52,520 bases of DNA from Betaproteobacteria bacterium (GCA_021732605.1 JAKFUS010000035.1:6443-58962), one strand, 5' to 3'; numbered from the stretch's first letter, positions 17,245 to 25,785 are shown. The notes: generated by a model not told the origin, from the sequence alone. A program made the numbers and translations.

Positions 17245-18558
17245 ATGAAAGCGACAATGCGATCAACTCTGTTTCTGGGTGCTGCGTTCGCCCTGCTCGC
17301 TGGTTGCGCAACCACGCCTTTGCATCCGCCCGAAGTCGCGCCACAGGCCGCTGTCTGCCCGGATGGCACGCCGGCTGGTGCCCGCTGCCTGCGTGGCCAG
17401 GATTCTGCAAAAGCTCATTACCTGATCGTCATGCCCGCCCAATGGAGCGGCGTGCTCGTCGTACATGCGCATGGCGGGCCGGCGCTTGGCGAACCCAAGG
17501 CCTCGCGCGCCGACGAGGATATCAAGCGCTGGGCGATCACGGTGCAGCAGGGCCATGTCTGGGCGGGTTCAGTGTTTCGCCAGGGCGGTTTTGCCGTTAC
17601 CACCGCGGCGGAAGACACTGATCGTGTACGTCGCATCTTCATCGACCATGTTGCCAAGCCGCGGCGCACACTGCTGCACGGGCAGTCCTGGGGAGCGATG
17701 GTCGCCACCAAGGCGGCCGAACTGTTCCCGAAATCGTGGGATGGCATGCTGCTGACCAGTGGTGTCGTCGCCGGCCCCGCCACCTACGACTTCCGACTCG
17801 ACCTCCGGGTGATCTACCAGTACCTGTGCAACAACCACCCGCGGCCCGATGAAGCGCAATACCCGCTGTGGATGGGCCTGCCGGTTGATAGCAAGCTGAA
17901 CAATGCCGATCTCACTGCGCGCGTGAATGACTGCCTCGGTTTGGACAAGCCGGCCGCGCAGCGTACGCCCGAGCAGGCGCGGCGCGTGCGCACCATCGTC
18001 GATGTTGTACGCATCCCCGAAAACGCGATCATCGGCCACCTGCAATGGGGCACTTTTACGCTCCGCGATGTGATCCTGCGTACCGGCGCCAGCCCTTTTG
18101 GCAACGAAAGGGTGCTCTACACGGGTGCGGACGACAGTGTGGCCCTGAATGCCGGCGTCAAGCGCTACCGCGCCGACCCTGCAGCGGCGGCCCGTTTTTC
18201 GGCAGACGTCGATTACGTTGGCCGTTTCGAGATGCCCGTGCTGGCAGCCCACGGCATCAACGACTCGACCGTCTTCGTCGAAGGCAGCGACACCCTGCGC
18301 CAGCGCATGGCGGCGACTGGAAACAGTGCGCGCCTGGTCCAGACTTTTATCGACTCGAACCAGCACAGCTACTGGGGTGATGCGATGTATCCACCTCTGT
18401 TCGATGCGCTTCTGAACTGGGTCGACAAGGGCGAGAAGCCCACACCGGCCGGCATTGCAGCGCGTTGCCGGACGCTGCGCGCCGCGACACCTTCCGACTG
18501 CCGGTTCGTCGTTGACTACGCCGTCAAGCCCCTGGCTTCGAGGATTCCGCCGCGCTGA
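17245..18558 (+). CDS. Alpha/beta hydrolase-fold lipoprotein
   Basis: A 437-residue predicted lipoprotein: the signal MKATMRSTLFLGAAFALLAGC gives an acylated cysteine at residue 21. The hydrolase fold shows HAHGGP (oxyanion region), nucleophile elbow HGQSWGAM with Ser 148, a late HGINDST acid segment and QHSYWGDA with the probable catalytic His. The start at 17245 has TTGAGGT upstream; an earlier in-frame start would lack a signal peptide. It is probably cotranscribed with the Bug gene before it. It could be an esterase of the cell envelope; the substrate is unknown. Confidence 0.82.
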   Translation: MKATMRSTLFLGAAFALLAGCATTPLHPPEVAPQAAVCPDGTPAGARCLRGQDSAKAHYLIVMPAQWSGVLVVHAHGGPALGEPKASRADEDIKRWAITVQQGHVWAGSVFRQGGFAVTTAAEDTDRVRRIFIDHVAKPRRTLLHGQSWGAMVATKAAELFPKSWDGMLLTSGVVAGPATYDFRLDLRVIYQYLCNNHPRPDEAQYPLWMGLPVDSKLNNADLTARVNDCLGLDKPAAQRTPEQARRVRTIVDVVRIPENAIIGHLQWGTFTLRDVILRTGASPFGNERVLYTGADDSVALNAGVKRYRADPAAAARFSADVDYVGRFEMPVLAAHGINDSTVFVEGSDTLRQRMAATGNSARLVQTFIDSNQHSYWGDAMYPPLFDALLNWVDKGEKPTPAGIAARCRTLRAATPSDCRFVVDYAVKPLASRIPPR

Positions 18559-18813
18559 CCTGCCCGGGTGCGAGCGCACGACAGCACCTGCTGCGGAAAC
18601 TGATCCGCGCGTCACGCCAGAGCAGGGTTAATCTCCGGATTATCCTTGCAAATCAGCGCTTATACCCCCATACTCCGCGCCGGCGGTTGGATGTCAGTCT
18701 ACTCTTCGTGTCCGTTCGGACGATTCTCGTTCGGATGCCTCTGTTTGGTCTTCTCCATACGTCATTGATCCCGCGTCCAATTTCCGACGCGACCCATTTC
18801 CGGAGAAGCAAGC

Positions 18814-19023
18814 ATGCCTACCATCGGTACCGTAAAATTTTTCAACGCCACCAAGGGTTTTGGTTTCATTCAGCCGCAGGACCAGTCCAAGGACGTATTC
18901 GTGCACATTTCGGCGGTAGAACGCGCCGGCATGAAAACCCTGACTGAAAACCAGCAGGTTTCTTTCGACATCGAAAAGGGCCAGGATGGCCGTTCATCCG
19001 CAATCAATCTGGCCGCCGTTTAA
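18814..19023 (+). CDS. Cold-shock protein, CspA family
   Basis: A 69-residue single cold-shock domain that binds single-stranded RNA and DNA and melts RNA structure. RNP1 is KGFGFI (residues 15-20) and RNP2 is VFVHIS (28-33). Length and sequence match the CspA/CspD family. The ATG has CCGGAGAAG upstream. The spacer before the gene is 255 bases with no other gene, which leaves room for the long structured leader typical of cold-shock genes. infA follows 87 bases later, so the two RNA-related genes may share a transcript. Confidence 0.96.
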   Translation: MPTIGTVKFFNATKGFGFIQPQDQSKDVFVHISAVERAGMKTLTENQQVSFDIEKGQDGRSSAINLAAV

Positions 19024-19056
19024 GCGTTTATTTTTTGATCGTTACCTCATCCGCGG

Positions 19057-19078
19057 GCGCGACGCCTTGTCGTCGCGC
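19057..19078 (+). other. Stable hairpin between csp and infA
   Basis: Arms GCGCGACG and CGTCGCGC with a six-base loop (CCTTGT). There is no T-run behind it, so it is more likely a processing or partial attenuation structure than a full terminator. Confidence 0.45.
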
Positions 19079-19110
19079 TGATTGACTAACCCTCCACAGG
19101 AAATTTGCCA

Positions 19111-19383
19111 ATGTCAAAAGAAGATATGGTCGAATACGAGGGCGTCATCGACGAGGTGCTGCCCAATACGATGTTCCGCGTCAAGCTGGAAAACGGCCAT
19201 GCCGTCACCGCCTACGCCTCGGGCAAAATCCGCAAACACCGCATCCGCATTCTTGCCGGCGACCGCGTCACCATCGAGATCTCGCCCTACGATCTCAACA
19301 AGGGTCGCATCAGCTTCCGCCACAAGGATGAACGCGCCGGCCCGCCGGGCGCAGCACGTCCCGCTTACGTCAAGCGGCGTTAG
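19111..19383 (+). CDS. infA: Translation initiation factor IF-1
   Basis: A 90-residue S1/OB-fold protein that occupies the 30S A site during initiation. The sequence [40 protein letters not shown] and [18 protein letters not shown] is clearly IF-1. It is longer than the typical 72 residues by a basic, Pro/Ala/Arg-rich C-terminal tail, as in some betaproteobacteria with a second infA. The start at 19111 follows an AGGAA. Its place next to a cold-shock gene instead of the ribosomal-protein operon suggests the extra, stress-linked copy. Confidence 0.95.
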   Translation: MSKEDMVEYEGVIDEVLPNTMFRVKLENGHAVTAYASGKIRKHRIRILAGDRVTIEISPYDLNKGRISFRHKDERAGPPGAARPAYVKRR

Positions 19384-19405
19384 GGTCTGTTGACAGGCCC
19401 TGATC

Positions 19406-19431
19406 ACGGCCCTCTTCAGGGCCGTTTTTTT
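19406..19431. terminator. Rho-independent terminator after infA
   Basis: ACGGCCCT and AGGGCCGT arms with loop CTTC and a run of seven T. It overlaps the last codon of the convergent lrp-type gene (stop at 19416-19418). Confidence 0.93.
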
Positions 19432-19940
19432 CGCGCTGTCATTGCCGGAATGGCACCCGGCAACGGCAATGCCGTCTTGTATTTGACCTGCTTCAGCGCA
19501 AAACTGGATTTCAGATTGCCGACACCGGGAATCTTCGCCAGAAAATCGACGATGAAACGCTCCAGCGCCTGCACGTCGGCCACCATCACCCGCAGCATGT
19601 AATCCGAATCACCGGTCATCAGGTAACACTCCATGACCTCGGGCCGCTCGGCAATCGCACGTTCGAAAATCTCCAACGCCTTTTCCACCTGCCGCTCCAG
19701 CCGCACCTGGATGAACACCGACACCGTCAGTCCCAGCGCCAGCGCGTCGAGCAGCGTCACATAACGACTGATCAGCCCGCCCTCCTCCAGCCGCCGCACC
19801 CGCGCCAGGCACGGCGACGGCGACAGGTTCACCGCGCGCGCCAGTTCCACGTTGGACAGCCGCGCATCCTGCTGCAGCCGGGCGAGGATATTCCAGTCTG
19901 TTGCATCCAGCTCGATTGCGCTTTGCTGCGTTTTCGACAT
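19416..19940 (-). CDS. Lrp/AsnC-family transcriptional regulator
   Basis: A 174-residue regulator. The N-terminal helix-turn-helix is [38 protein letters not shown], and the C-terminal part is the ligand-binding RAM domain ([29 protein letters not shown]). The basic tail after residue 155 is slightly longer than usual. It is divergent from aceE across a 138-base AT-rich spacer, so it probably senses an amino acid and controls that gene. The layout recalls mdeR next to mdeB in Pseudomonas. Confidence 0.94.
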   Translation of the reverse strand: MSKTQQSAIELDATDWNILARLQQDARLSNVELARAVNLSPSPCLARVRRLEEGGLISRYVTLLDALALGLTVSVFIQVRLERQVEKALEIFERAIAERPEVMECYLMTGDSDYMLRVMVADVQALERFIVDFLAKIPGVGNLKSSFALKQVKYKTALPLPGAIPAMTARKKRP

Positions 19941-20078
19941 TTTATGCTGCTTTATATTAAATATCCGGCATTATATGCTTATATTATGTTCAAAAACAAT
20001 AACATACGAAACCCTGTTCCGCAGCCTTGCGCGTAACATCCCGTTCATGCGCGTAAGCCTGCGCGCGGAGGAAGCCCG
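19941..20078. promoter_or_regulatory. Divergent lrp/aceE promoter region
   Basis: 138 bases, markedly AT-rich between 19940 and 20015, with overlapping imperfect inverted repeats around ATTATATGCTTATATTATG. This is the type of sequence bound by Lrp-family octamers. The aceE ribosome binding site GGAGGA is at its right end. Confidence 0.5.
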
Positions 20079-22895
20079 ATGACCGATTTATCCGCTAATT
20101 CGTCCGAATTTGCCGCCGCCTTCTGGCGCGTGATGCCCGCCGACCCCGACCCGACAGAGACCCGCGAATGGCTGGACGCCTTCAATTCGCTGATCGAATC
20201 CGGCGGGCGCGAACGCGCCACCTACCTGCTGCGCAAACTGCTCGATGAGGCACGCGCAAAACGGGTGCCGATGCCGCCGGTGCTGAACACGCCGTACTGC
20301 AACAGTATCGACCTCGCCGAACAGCCGCAATTTCCCGGCAATCTTGATGTGGAAACGCGCATCTCAGCCTTGGTGCGCTGGAATGCGCTGGCAATGGTCG
20401 TGCGCGCCAATCGCGGCGCCGCCGAACTCGGTGGCCATATCGCGACTTACGCCTCGATCGCCGATTTGTTCGAAGTTGGCTTCAATCATTTTTTCCGTGC
20501 CGGACAAAATGGTGATGCGGTATTTTTCCAGCCCCATGCCTCGCCCGGGATTTACGCCCGCGCCTGGCTCGAAGGTCGCTTGAGCGAAGACCAGTTGAAC
20601 AACTACCGCCGCGAAACCGGCGGACCAGGCACGGGGCTGTCGTCCTATTGCCACCCCTACCTGATGCCGGATTTCTGGCAATTCCCCAATGCATCGATGG
20701 GTCTGGGTCCCGTCAACGCGATTTACCAGGCGCGTTTCATGCGTTACCTGGAACACCGCGGCATCCAGAAGACCGCGGAGCGCAAGGTATGGGCCTTCGT
20801 CGGCGACGGCGAGATGGACGAACCGGAATCACTGGCGGGTCTTTCGCTGGCCGCGCGCGAGGGCCTCGACAACCTGATCTTTGTCGTCAACTGCAACCTG
20901 CAGCGGCTCGACGGTCCGGTGCGCGGCAACGGTTCGCTGATCCAGGAACTCGAAGGCCTGTTCTCAGGCGCTGGCTGGCATGTCACCAAACTGTTGTGGG
21001 GCTCGGAATGGGATCCTCTGTTCGCGCGCGATACGGAACACGTGATCCTCAAGCGCCTGCATGAAACCGTCGATGGCGAATTCCAGAAATACGCCGCCAC
21101 CGACGGCCGTTTCAACCGTGAGCAATTTTTCAACAAGGATCCGGAGCTGCAGGCGCTGGTATCGCATTTATCCGATGACGACATCGACCGTCTGCGCCGG
21201 GGCGGCCACGACCCGGTAAAAATTCATGCCGCCTATCAATCGGCCATCAACCATCGCGGCCGGCCGACGGTGATCCTCGCGCAGACCAAGAAGGGTTATG
21301 GCATGGGCCACTGGGGGCAGGGCAAGATGGGCGCGCACCAGCAGAAAAAAATGGAGGACGATGCGCTGCTCGCCTTCCGCGACCGGTTTGCGTTGCCGAT
21401 TCCCGACGCCGACGTCAAAGCACTGAAATTCTGGAAACCCGCAGACGACAGTCCGGAAATGCGTTACCTGCACACGCGCCGCGCAGCGCTCGGCGGCTAC
21501 CTGCCGGCACGGGTGACCACGGCACCGAAACTCGCAGTGTCGGCGCCCGAAGCCTATGCGCGCATCACCGAAGGCTCCGGCGGGCGCGAAGAATCAACGA
21601 CCATGAGTTTCGTCAAAATGCTGGCGCTGATGCTGAAGGACCCGGCCATCGGCAAACACATCGTGCCCATCGTCGCCGACGAGGCGCGCACCTTCGGCAT
21701 GCAGTCGCTGTTCCGTCAGGTGGCGATTTATTCACCCTTTGGCCAGCTCTATGAACCCGAGGATCGCGACGAGCTGCTCTATTACAAAGAAGCCCAGGAC
21801 GGGCAGATTCTCGAAGAAGGCATCAACGAGGCGGGCGCGCTGTCGTCATGGATCGCCGCAGCCACCAGTTACAGCGTACACGGCACACCGATGCTGCCGT
21901 TTTACATTTTTTATTCGATGTTCGGCTTCCAGCGCGTCGGCGACCTGATCTGGCAGGCGGGTGATTGCAGATCCAGGGGTTTCCTCATCGGCGCCACCGC
22001 CGGCCGCACCACCTTGTCCGGCGAAGGTCTGCAGCACCAGGACGGCTCATCTCACCTGATCGCCTCCACCGTGCCCAACTGCCGCGCCTGGGATCCCGCC
22101 TACGGTTATGAGCTGGCGACCATCATCCAGGACGGTGCGCGGCGGATGCTGGAGGCGCAGGAAGACGTTTTTTATTACATCACGGTGATGAACGAAAACT
22201 ACGTGCAGCCGGCGCTGCCCGATCCCTCATCCCCAACCCTTCTCCCGAGGGGAGAAGGGTGCTCGAATCTCCCCTCTCCCTCTGGGAGAGGGGGCGGGGG
22301 TGAGGGAAAGAAAGCGAAACAGACTATTCGCACCAATACGCGGCAACAATGTATCGAAGGCATTCTGAAGGGCATGTACCTGCTGCAGCAGAAAGACCAG
22401 GCACAGGTGCAACTGCTGGGCAGCGGCACCATCCTGCGCGAGGCGATTGCCGCAGCGGATTTGCTGCAGAACGATTTCGACATTGCCGCCAATGTCTGGA
22501 GCGTCACCAGCTGGAGCGAACTGCGCCGTGACGGCATGGCCTGCGCGCGCCACCACCGCCTGAATCCGGCAGCGGTGCCGCGCCTGTCGCATGTCGAGAG
22601 TTTGCTGGCCAAACATACCGGCCCGGTGATTGCCGCATCCGATCATGTCACCGCCGTACCCGACCTGATCCGTGCTTACGTGCCGCAACGATATGTCGCG
22701 CTGGGCACCGACGGTTACGGCCGCAGCGACAGCCGTGAAAACCTGCGGCGGTTTTTTGAAATGGACCGCCACCACATCGCGGTCGCTGCGCTGGCCGCGC
22801 TGTCGGATGAAAACAAAATCAACAAGGAAGTAGTTGCCGAGGCGATCCGGCGTTATGACATCGCCGGTGACATCACACCACCGTGGGAACGCTGA
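20079..22895 (+). CDS. aceE: Homodimeric pyruvate dehydrogenase E1 (AceE-like)
   Basis: A 938-residue thiamine-diphosphate 2-oxoacid dehydrogenase; the E. coli enzyme has 887. The ThDP motif GDGEMDEPES lies at 242-251 and continues to NCNLQRLDGPV; the C-terminal LGTDGYGRSDSRENLR is diagnostic of AceE. It normally decarboxylates pyruvate and acetylates the E2 lipoyl group. No aceF or lpd follows, and a divergent Lrp regulator controls the promoter. It could therefore be an MdeB-like paralogue acting on 2-oxobutyrate. Around residues 716-743 an intergenic-type hairpin repeat is inserted in frame between NENYVQPALP and the conserved EGILKGMYLL, adding roughly 40 residues. Confidence 0.93.
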   Translation: MTDLSANSSEFAAAFWRVMPADPDPTETREWLDAFNSLIESGGRERATYLLRKLLDEARAKRVPMPPVLNTPYCNSIDLAEQPQFPGNLDVETRISALVRWNALAMVVRANRGAAELGGHIATYASIADLFEVGFNHFFRAGQNGDAVFFQPHASPGIYARAWLEGRLSEDQLNNYRRETGGPGTGLSSYCHPYLMPDFWQFPNASMGLGPVNAIYQARFMRYLEHRGIQKTAERKVWAFVGDGEMDEPESLAGLSLAAREGLDNLIFVVNCNLQRLDGPVRGNGSLIQELEGLFSGAGWHVTKLLWGSEWDPLFARDTEHVILKRLHETVDGEFQKYAATDGRFNREQFFNKDPELQALVSHLSDDDIDRLRRGGHDPVKIHAAYQSAINHRGRPTVILAQTKKGYGMGHWGQGKMGAHQQKKMEDDALLAFRDRFALPIPDADVKALKFWKPADDSPEMRYLHTRRAALGGYLPARVTTAPKLAVSAPEAYARITEGSGGREESTTMSFVKMLALMLKDPAIGKHIVPIVADEARTFGMQSLFRQVAIYSPFGQLYEPEDRDELLYYKEAQDGQILEEGINEAGALSSWIAAATSYSVHGTPMLPFYIFYSMFGFQRVGDLIWQAGDCRSRGFLIGATAGRTTLSGEGLQHQDGSSHLIASTVPNCRAWDPAYGYELATIIQDGARRMLEAQEDVFYYITVMNENYVQPALPDPSSPTLLPRGEGCSNLPSPSGRGGGGEGKKAKQTIRTNTRQQCIEGILKGMYLLQQKDQAQVQLLGSGTILREAIAAADLLQNDFDIAANVWSVTSWSELRRDGMACARHHRLNPAAVPRLSHVESLLAKHTGPVIAASDHVTAVPDLIRAYVPQRYVALGTDGYGRSDSRENLRRFFEMDRHHIAVAALAALSDENKINKEVVAEAIRRYDIAGDITPPWER
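22224..22306 (+). repeat. GC-rich multi-hairpin repeat inserted inside aceE
   Basis: An 83-base element, 5' CCCTCATCCCC to GGGTGAGGG 3'. It contains hairpin CCCTTCTCCC/GGGAGAAGGG (22237-22259), hairpin CCCTCTCCC/GGGAGAGGG (22272-22292), and the outer ends pair with each other, giving a three-way fold. A second copy with the same architecture lies at 44841-44918 between genes. Here it is translated without a stop. Confidence 0.9.
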
Positions 22896-22910
22896 ACGCG
22901 ATGGCAGAGG

Positions 22911-22933
22911 TTAATTAAGTTATTGTTTTTATT
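22911..22933 (-). promoter_or_regulatory. Near-match to the A-tract IHF-type site
   Basis: In the spacer after aceE the minus strand reads AATAAAAACAA-TAAC-TTA, one substitution from the four perfect sites elsewhere in the window. The surrounding 22896-23101 holds no gene. Confidence 0.3.
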
Positions 22934-23050
22934 TATATTTTTACATAATCGCGATTACGCTTAGAAACCAAGGGGTGGACAGCAAGGCGTCAGCGGGATC
23001 AGATCAATGGTTAAGAAAGAAATCCACTCCGACAACCATGCCCCTGATCC

Positions 23051-23076
23051 ATTTATGCGTGTATTTGCATATAAAT
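23051..23076. promoter_or_regulatory. Imperfect palindrome before a toxin-antitoxin pair
   Basis: ATTTATGC and GCATATAAAT form imperfect arms 26 bases upstream of the toxin start. A position like this suits the autoregulatory operator of a HigBA-type module; evidence is limited to the symmetry. Confidence 0.35.
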
Positions 23077-23101
23077 GCGTAATTCAGCATACTTCGCCAA
23101 T

Positions 23102-23419
23102 ATGAAAGCAGTCATCTGGCTGGGCAGCAGCAAGGCGGATTTAAAATCGTTTCCCGCTGCCGTCGTGGATGACATGGGGCATCAGTTGTTCCTGGTGCAA
23201 TGCGGGCTCGAACCTGACGACTGGAAGCCGATGGCATCCGTCGGCAATGGTGTGAAGGAAATTCGCGTGAAAGATATTGCCGGCATCTTTCGCACGGTTT
23301 ATCTGGCGACCCGGCCGGAGGCCATCTATGTGCTCCATTGTTTTCAGAAAAAAACGCAGCAAACTGCTCCGCGCGATATCGATTTGGCCCGGAAACGATT
23401 GAAAAACGTGTTGAGGTGA
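23102..23419 (+). CDS. RelE/HigB-like toxin (phage Gp49 family)
   Basis: A 105-residue protein beginning MKAVIWLGSSKADLKSFP, with VVDDMGHQLFLVQCG, VKEIRVKDIAGIFRTVYLA and YVLHCFQKKTQQTAPRDIDLARKR, the standard order of the Gp49-like/HigB family of ribosome-dependent mRNA interferases. The start at 23102 is chosen from homology. The antitoxin gene begins five bases after its stop, so they form one operon with toxin first, as in higBA. It lies in a patch of mobile character. Confidence 0.92.
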   Translation: MKAVIWLGSSKADLKSFPAAVVDDMGHQLFLVQCGLEPDDWKPMASVGNGVKEIRVKDIAGIFRTVYLATRPEAIYVLHCFQKKTQQTAPRDIDLARKRLKNVLR

Positions 23420-23424
23420 AAATC

Positions 23425-23697
23425 ATGGCAAAAAAGAAAGTGCGCAGTGTGTTTCACGATCTGTACCCGGCAGATCAGGCGGCCGAGATGGAAATGCGAT
23501 CCCTGTTGCTGCAAGGACTGAGTCAATGGCTCGCGGATTCCGGAATGACCCAAACCGAGGCCGCCAAAGTACTCGGTGTCACGCAGGCACGGATATCGGA
23601 TCTGAAACGCGGCAAAATCAGTCTGTTCAGTCTTGACCTGCTGGTGCGCTTGGCGTCGCGGGCGGGGTTGCAGCCACAATTGCAATTGGCTGCCTGA
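23425..23697 (+). CDS. XRE-family antitoxin (HigA-like)
   Basis: A 90-residue antitoxin with helix-turn-helix MTQTEAAKVLGVTQARISDLKRGKISLFSLDLLVRLASRAG, the HTH_37 pattern usual beside Gp49-type toxins. GAGGTG precedes its ATG. It should bind and neutralise the toxin encoded just upstream and repress their common promoter. Confidence 0.93.
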   Translation: MAKKKVRSVFHDLYPADQAAEMEMRSLLLQGLSQWLADSGMTQTEAAKVLGVTQARISDLKRGKISLFSLDLLVRLASRAGLQPQLQLAA

Positions 23698-23866
23698 ATA
23701 CTGCGAACACCAGCTATTCAAACGGTAGGGAGAGTGCGTGCAGTATTTAACTTGCCCGCCTGCTTTTCGGGAAAAGCAAGCGACCCCGATTCCGGCAATT
23801 TGCAGAAAGAAATCCGCCCCGGAACCTTTGATCTATTCTAAGCTAAAATCAGCTTTGATCCAGTTT

Positions 23867-24649
23867 ATGAGACAAAAAATGCAAGCTGTTTTCTTCTTCA
23901 TCCCTTCCTCAAAGTTTGCAGATATGGCTGCGGATTTTATCCGATGTATTACGACGACGCTCAAGATAAACCGAAAATATTTCAAGAAAACGTTGCTATA
24001 TACAATCGAACACGCCGCTATACCGAACAGCATAGAGGTAGACTAAATTATCAGACTCCCATCACGCTATCGGTCCTATTTACACTTTATGAGAGTAATG
24101 TCTTGGGTGCACTATCTGGGCACGGAGCATTTTGAGACGGATACCGTTTTTCTAGATGCCGATATTGTGCTCAATCGTCAAATTGACGAGGTTTTCGATA
24201 ATGATTTTGCACTAGCTTTTGCTAGCGTCCCATCCCCAAAGACCTACAGCCGCATAAATACGGGAGTTATATTCGCGAAGAAGGCTGAGCAGAAGGTCGC
24301 GCATATGCATGCACAGAAACTTCTGCTCATCGCTGAAGACTTACGGCTTGTTAAAGAGCCCCGGTTTCCACAATTTCAATCTGCGGGAGTATGGGGCGTG
24401 GATGAGATGTGCGTTAACGTCTATCTGAATGAGCTAGCAAGAGCAAAAAATTCCACATTGCCCGAGGTTGCTGAGAGCATTAAGTTTGAGGAATTTCGTA
24501 GTTTTGACGACGGCATAAGCTTATTTGGCCCAAGGTTTAATGCTGACTATAGATACCTTGAAGAATCAGAGTGGACTAAACCTTCTGTATTGCATTTTCC
24601 GGGCCAACCGAAACCGAAACTATTCGAGTATTGTAAAAATCTCCAATAG
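23867..24649 (+). pseudogene. Glycosyltransferase-like gene interrupted by an in-frame TAA
   Basis: One reading frame runs from the ATG at 23867 (or 23879) to the stop at 24649, broken only by TAA at 24044-24046. Before the stop are 59 codons (MQAVFFFIPSSKFADMAADF...). After it the same frame continues IIRLPSRYRSYLHFMRVMSWVHYLG, then FLDADIVLNRQIDEVF with a DxD-type nucleotide-sugar motif and NTGVIFAKK, as in small nucleotide-diphospho-sugar transferases. The base composition is clearly richer in A+T than the flanks, and the codon use differs, which suggests horizontal origin. A downstream ATG at 24089 could give a 186-residue fragment lacking the N-terminal nucleotide-binding strand. Confidence 0.65.
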
Positions 24650-24808
24650 ATTTAAATATTCGCATTTCGCGGCGAATGTTTGCAAAAGCGCAATCTCGCT
24701 CAGATTTCAGCCAAATAAGCCTAGAGTCTGTTATGCATTTGAGATAAGCGGAATGATGCGATGTGGACTTCCCGGACTATTACGGTCACCTTTAAACCCG
24801 TTTCGACA

Positions 24809-25024
24809 CTGCTTCAAACACCCCACGGACACGCCCAGCAACAGGCCGGACTGCGATTACGACAACCCCGTAAGTTCGCGAGCCTCGATTGCCGTTGACA
24901 AAACCACCTGAGTCTTGCCGACTTTCATTTGCTGCACGGACTCAAGCAATTCGGCGGCAAGGTCACGTTTGGCCTCATAGGGCCGCAGCTTTGCATTGGT
25001 GAGTGGTTTAGTTTTCGAGGGCAC
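24809..25024 (-). pseudogene. Degraded helix-turn-helix antitoxin-like gene
   Basis: From a GTG at 25024 with AGGGG upstream, 55 codons read MPSKTKPLTNAKLRPYEAKR, then DLAAELLESVQQMKVGKTQ and IEARELTGLS, ending at TAA (24857-24859). This matches the N-terminal half of NadS/HigA-like antitoxins. After the stop the frame continues SQSGLLLGVSVGCLKQ, which resembles the family's LSQSEFAELLGVSVRTLQ with substitutions and a small deletion. The gene is therefore broken within its HTH. No matching toxin gene is next to it. Confidence 0.55.
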
Positions 25025-25096
25025 GGCGAATCCCCTTTGGCTTGTTGCCGGAGAAAATTAATTTCCGAAACTTCTTTAAAAAATCAACCCTGAAGC

Positions 25097-25474
25097 CTAT
25101 ACCGCCTTCGCCCGCAGTTGCGATGAAGGCCGTTTTTTCCCTGCCTTGAACAATCCCTTGCGCGAGAGTGGTTGCGCGGCGGCAAACGCGGCGCGCACTG
25201 CTGCGGGTTGTTTTGATGCAACCAGGAGCAAGGCACGGGCTGGGCCTTGTGGCTCCCGTCGATCCTGCTCCCAGTTCCTCAGTGTGCCGATGCTCACACC
25301 CATGAACCCAGCAAATTCCGGTTGCGAGAGTCCGAGTTCTTTGCGAATTGCCGGCACGTCTGCCGCCTTCGGCATTTCTATCGTATGGATTTTGAGCTTC
25401 AGTTCGCCGCGTTTCCACGCTTTGATTTCTTCCAGCCCGCGGATGATTTCCTGACCAATATTGCGTTTACTCAT
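25097..25474 (-). CDS. HTH-type antitoxin (HigA/NadS-like)
   Basis: A 125-residue protein. The N-terminus MSKRNIGQEIIRGLEEIKAWKRGE leads to the helix-turn-helix IRKELGLSQPEFAGFMGVSIGTLRNWEQDRREPQGPARALL, characteristic of antitoxins paired with RelE-type toxins. Its start overlaps the toxin stop by four bases (25471-25474). A basic tail after residue 105 is longer than usual. It likely binds the palindrome upstream of the toxin gene. Confidence 0.92.
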   Translation of the reverse strand: MSKRNIGQEIIRGLEEIKAWKRGELKLKIHTIEMPKAADVPAIRKELGLSQPEFAGFMGVSIGTLRNWEQDRREPQGPARALLLVASKQPAAVRAAFAAAQPLSRKGLFKAGKKRPSSQLRAKAV

Positions 25475-25785
25475 TTCAGCTCCTCGATCAGTTTCACGAC
25501 CTGTTTAAGCTCTGCCGCACTCAAATCCGCCTTGTCGCCCTTGCCATAGAGGGTGAGCAGGAATATCTGGTCATCACTTCTCATCCAGTAATAAATAATC
25601 CGCAGACCGCCGGATTTACCCTTGCCCCCTGCCGCCCAGCGCACTTTACGGACGCCGCCCGAACGTTGGATGATGGCGCCGGCGTCGGGCCGTTCAATGA
25701 GGTAACTCTGCAGGTTGCGATAGCCCTCATCGCTCAGATAGTCCGGCAAGGCCCTGCTGAAAATGCTGGTTTCCACGAAGACCAT
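25471..25785 (-). CDS. RelE-family toxin
   Basis: A 104-residue RelE/HigB-superfamily toxin. It begins MVFVETSIFSRALPDYLSDE, followed by GAIIQRSGGVRKVRWAAGGKGKSGGLRIIYYW, the conserved basic and aromatic stretch of the family, then IFLLTLYGKGDKADLSAAELKQV. The ATG at 25785 is used; an upstream TTG is unlikely. It is translationally coupled to the antitoxin gene. Expected action is cleavage of mRNA on the ribosome. Confidence 0.93.
   Translation of the reverse strand: MVFVETSIFSRALPDYLSDEGYRNLQSYLIERPDAGAIIQRSGGVRKVRWAAGGKGKSGGLRIIYYWMRSDDQIFLLTLYGKGDKADLSAAELKQVVKLIEELK

Noticed and set aside
18590-18605. GCGGA/TCCGC hairpin after the lipoprotein hydrolase as a terminator
   Set aside because: Short stem without T-run.
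22199-22612. Minus-strand ORFs over the aceE insertion
   Set aside because: They arise from the palindromic repeat, which lacks stops in several frames.
23761-23778. Hairpin TGCTTTTC/GAAAAGCA as terminator of the first toxin-antitoxin pair
   Set aside because: No T-run follows and the loop is only two bases; could be chance, so not listed as a terminator.
24044-24046. Recoding of the TAA in the transferase-like gene
   Set aside because: TAA is not used for Sec or Pyl, and the gene has foreign composition and decayed surroundings.
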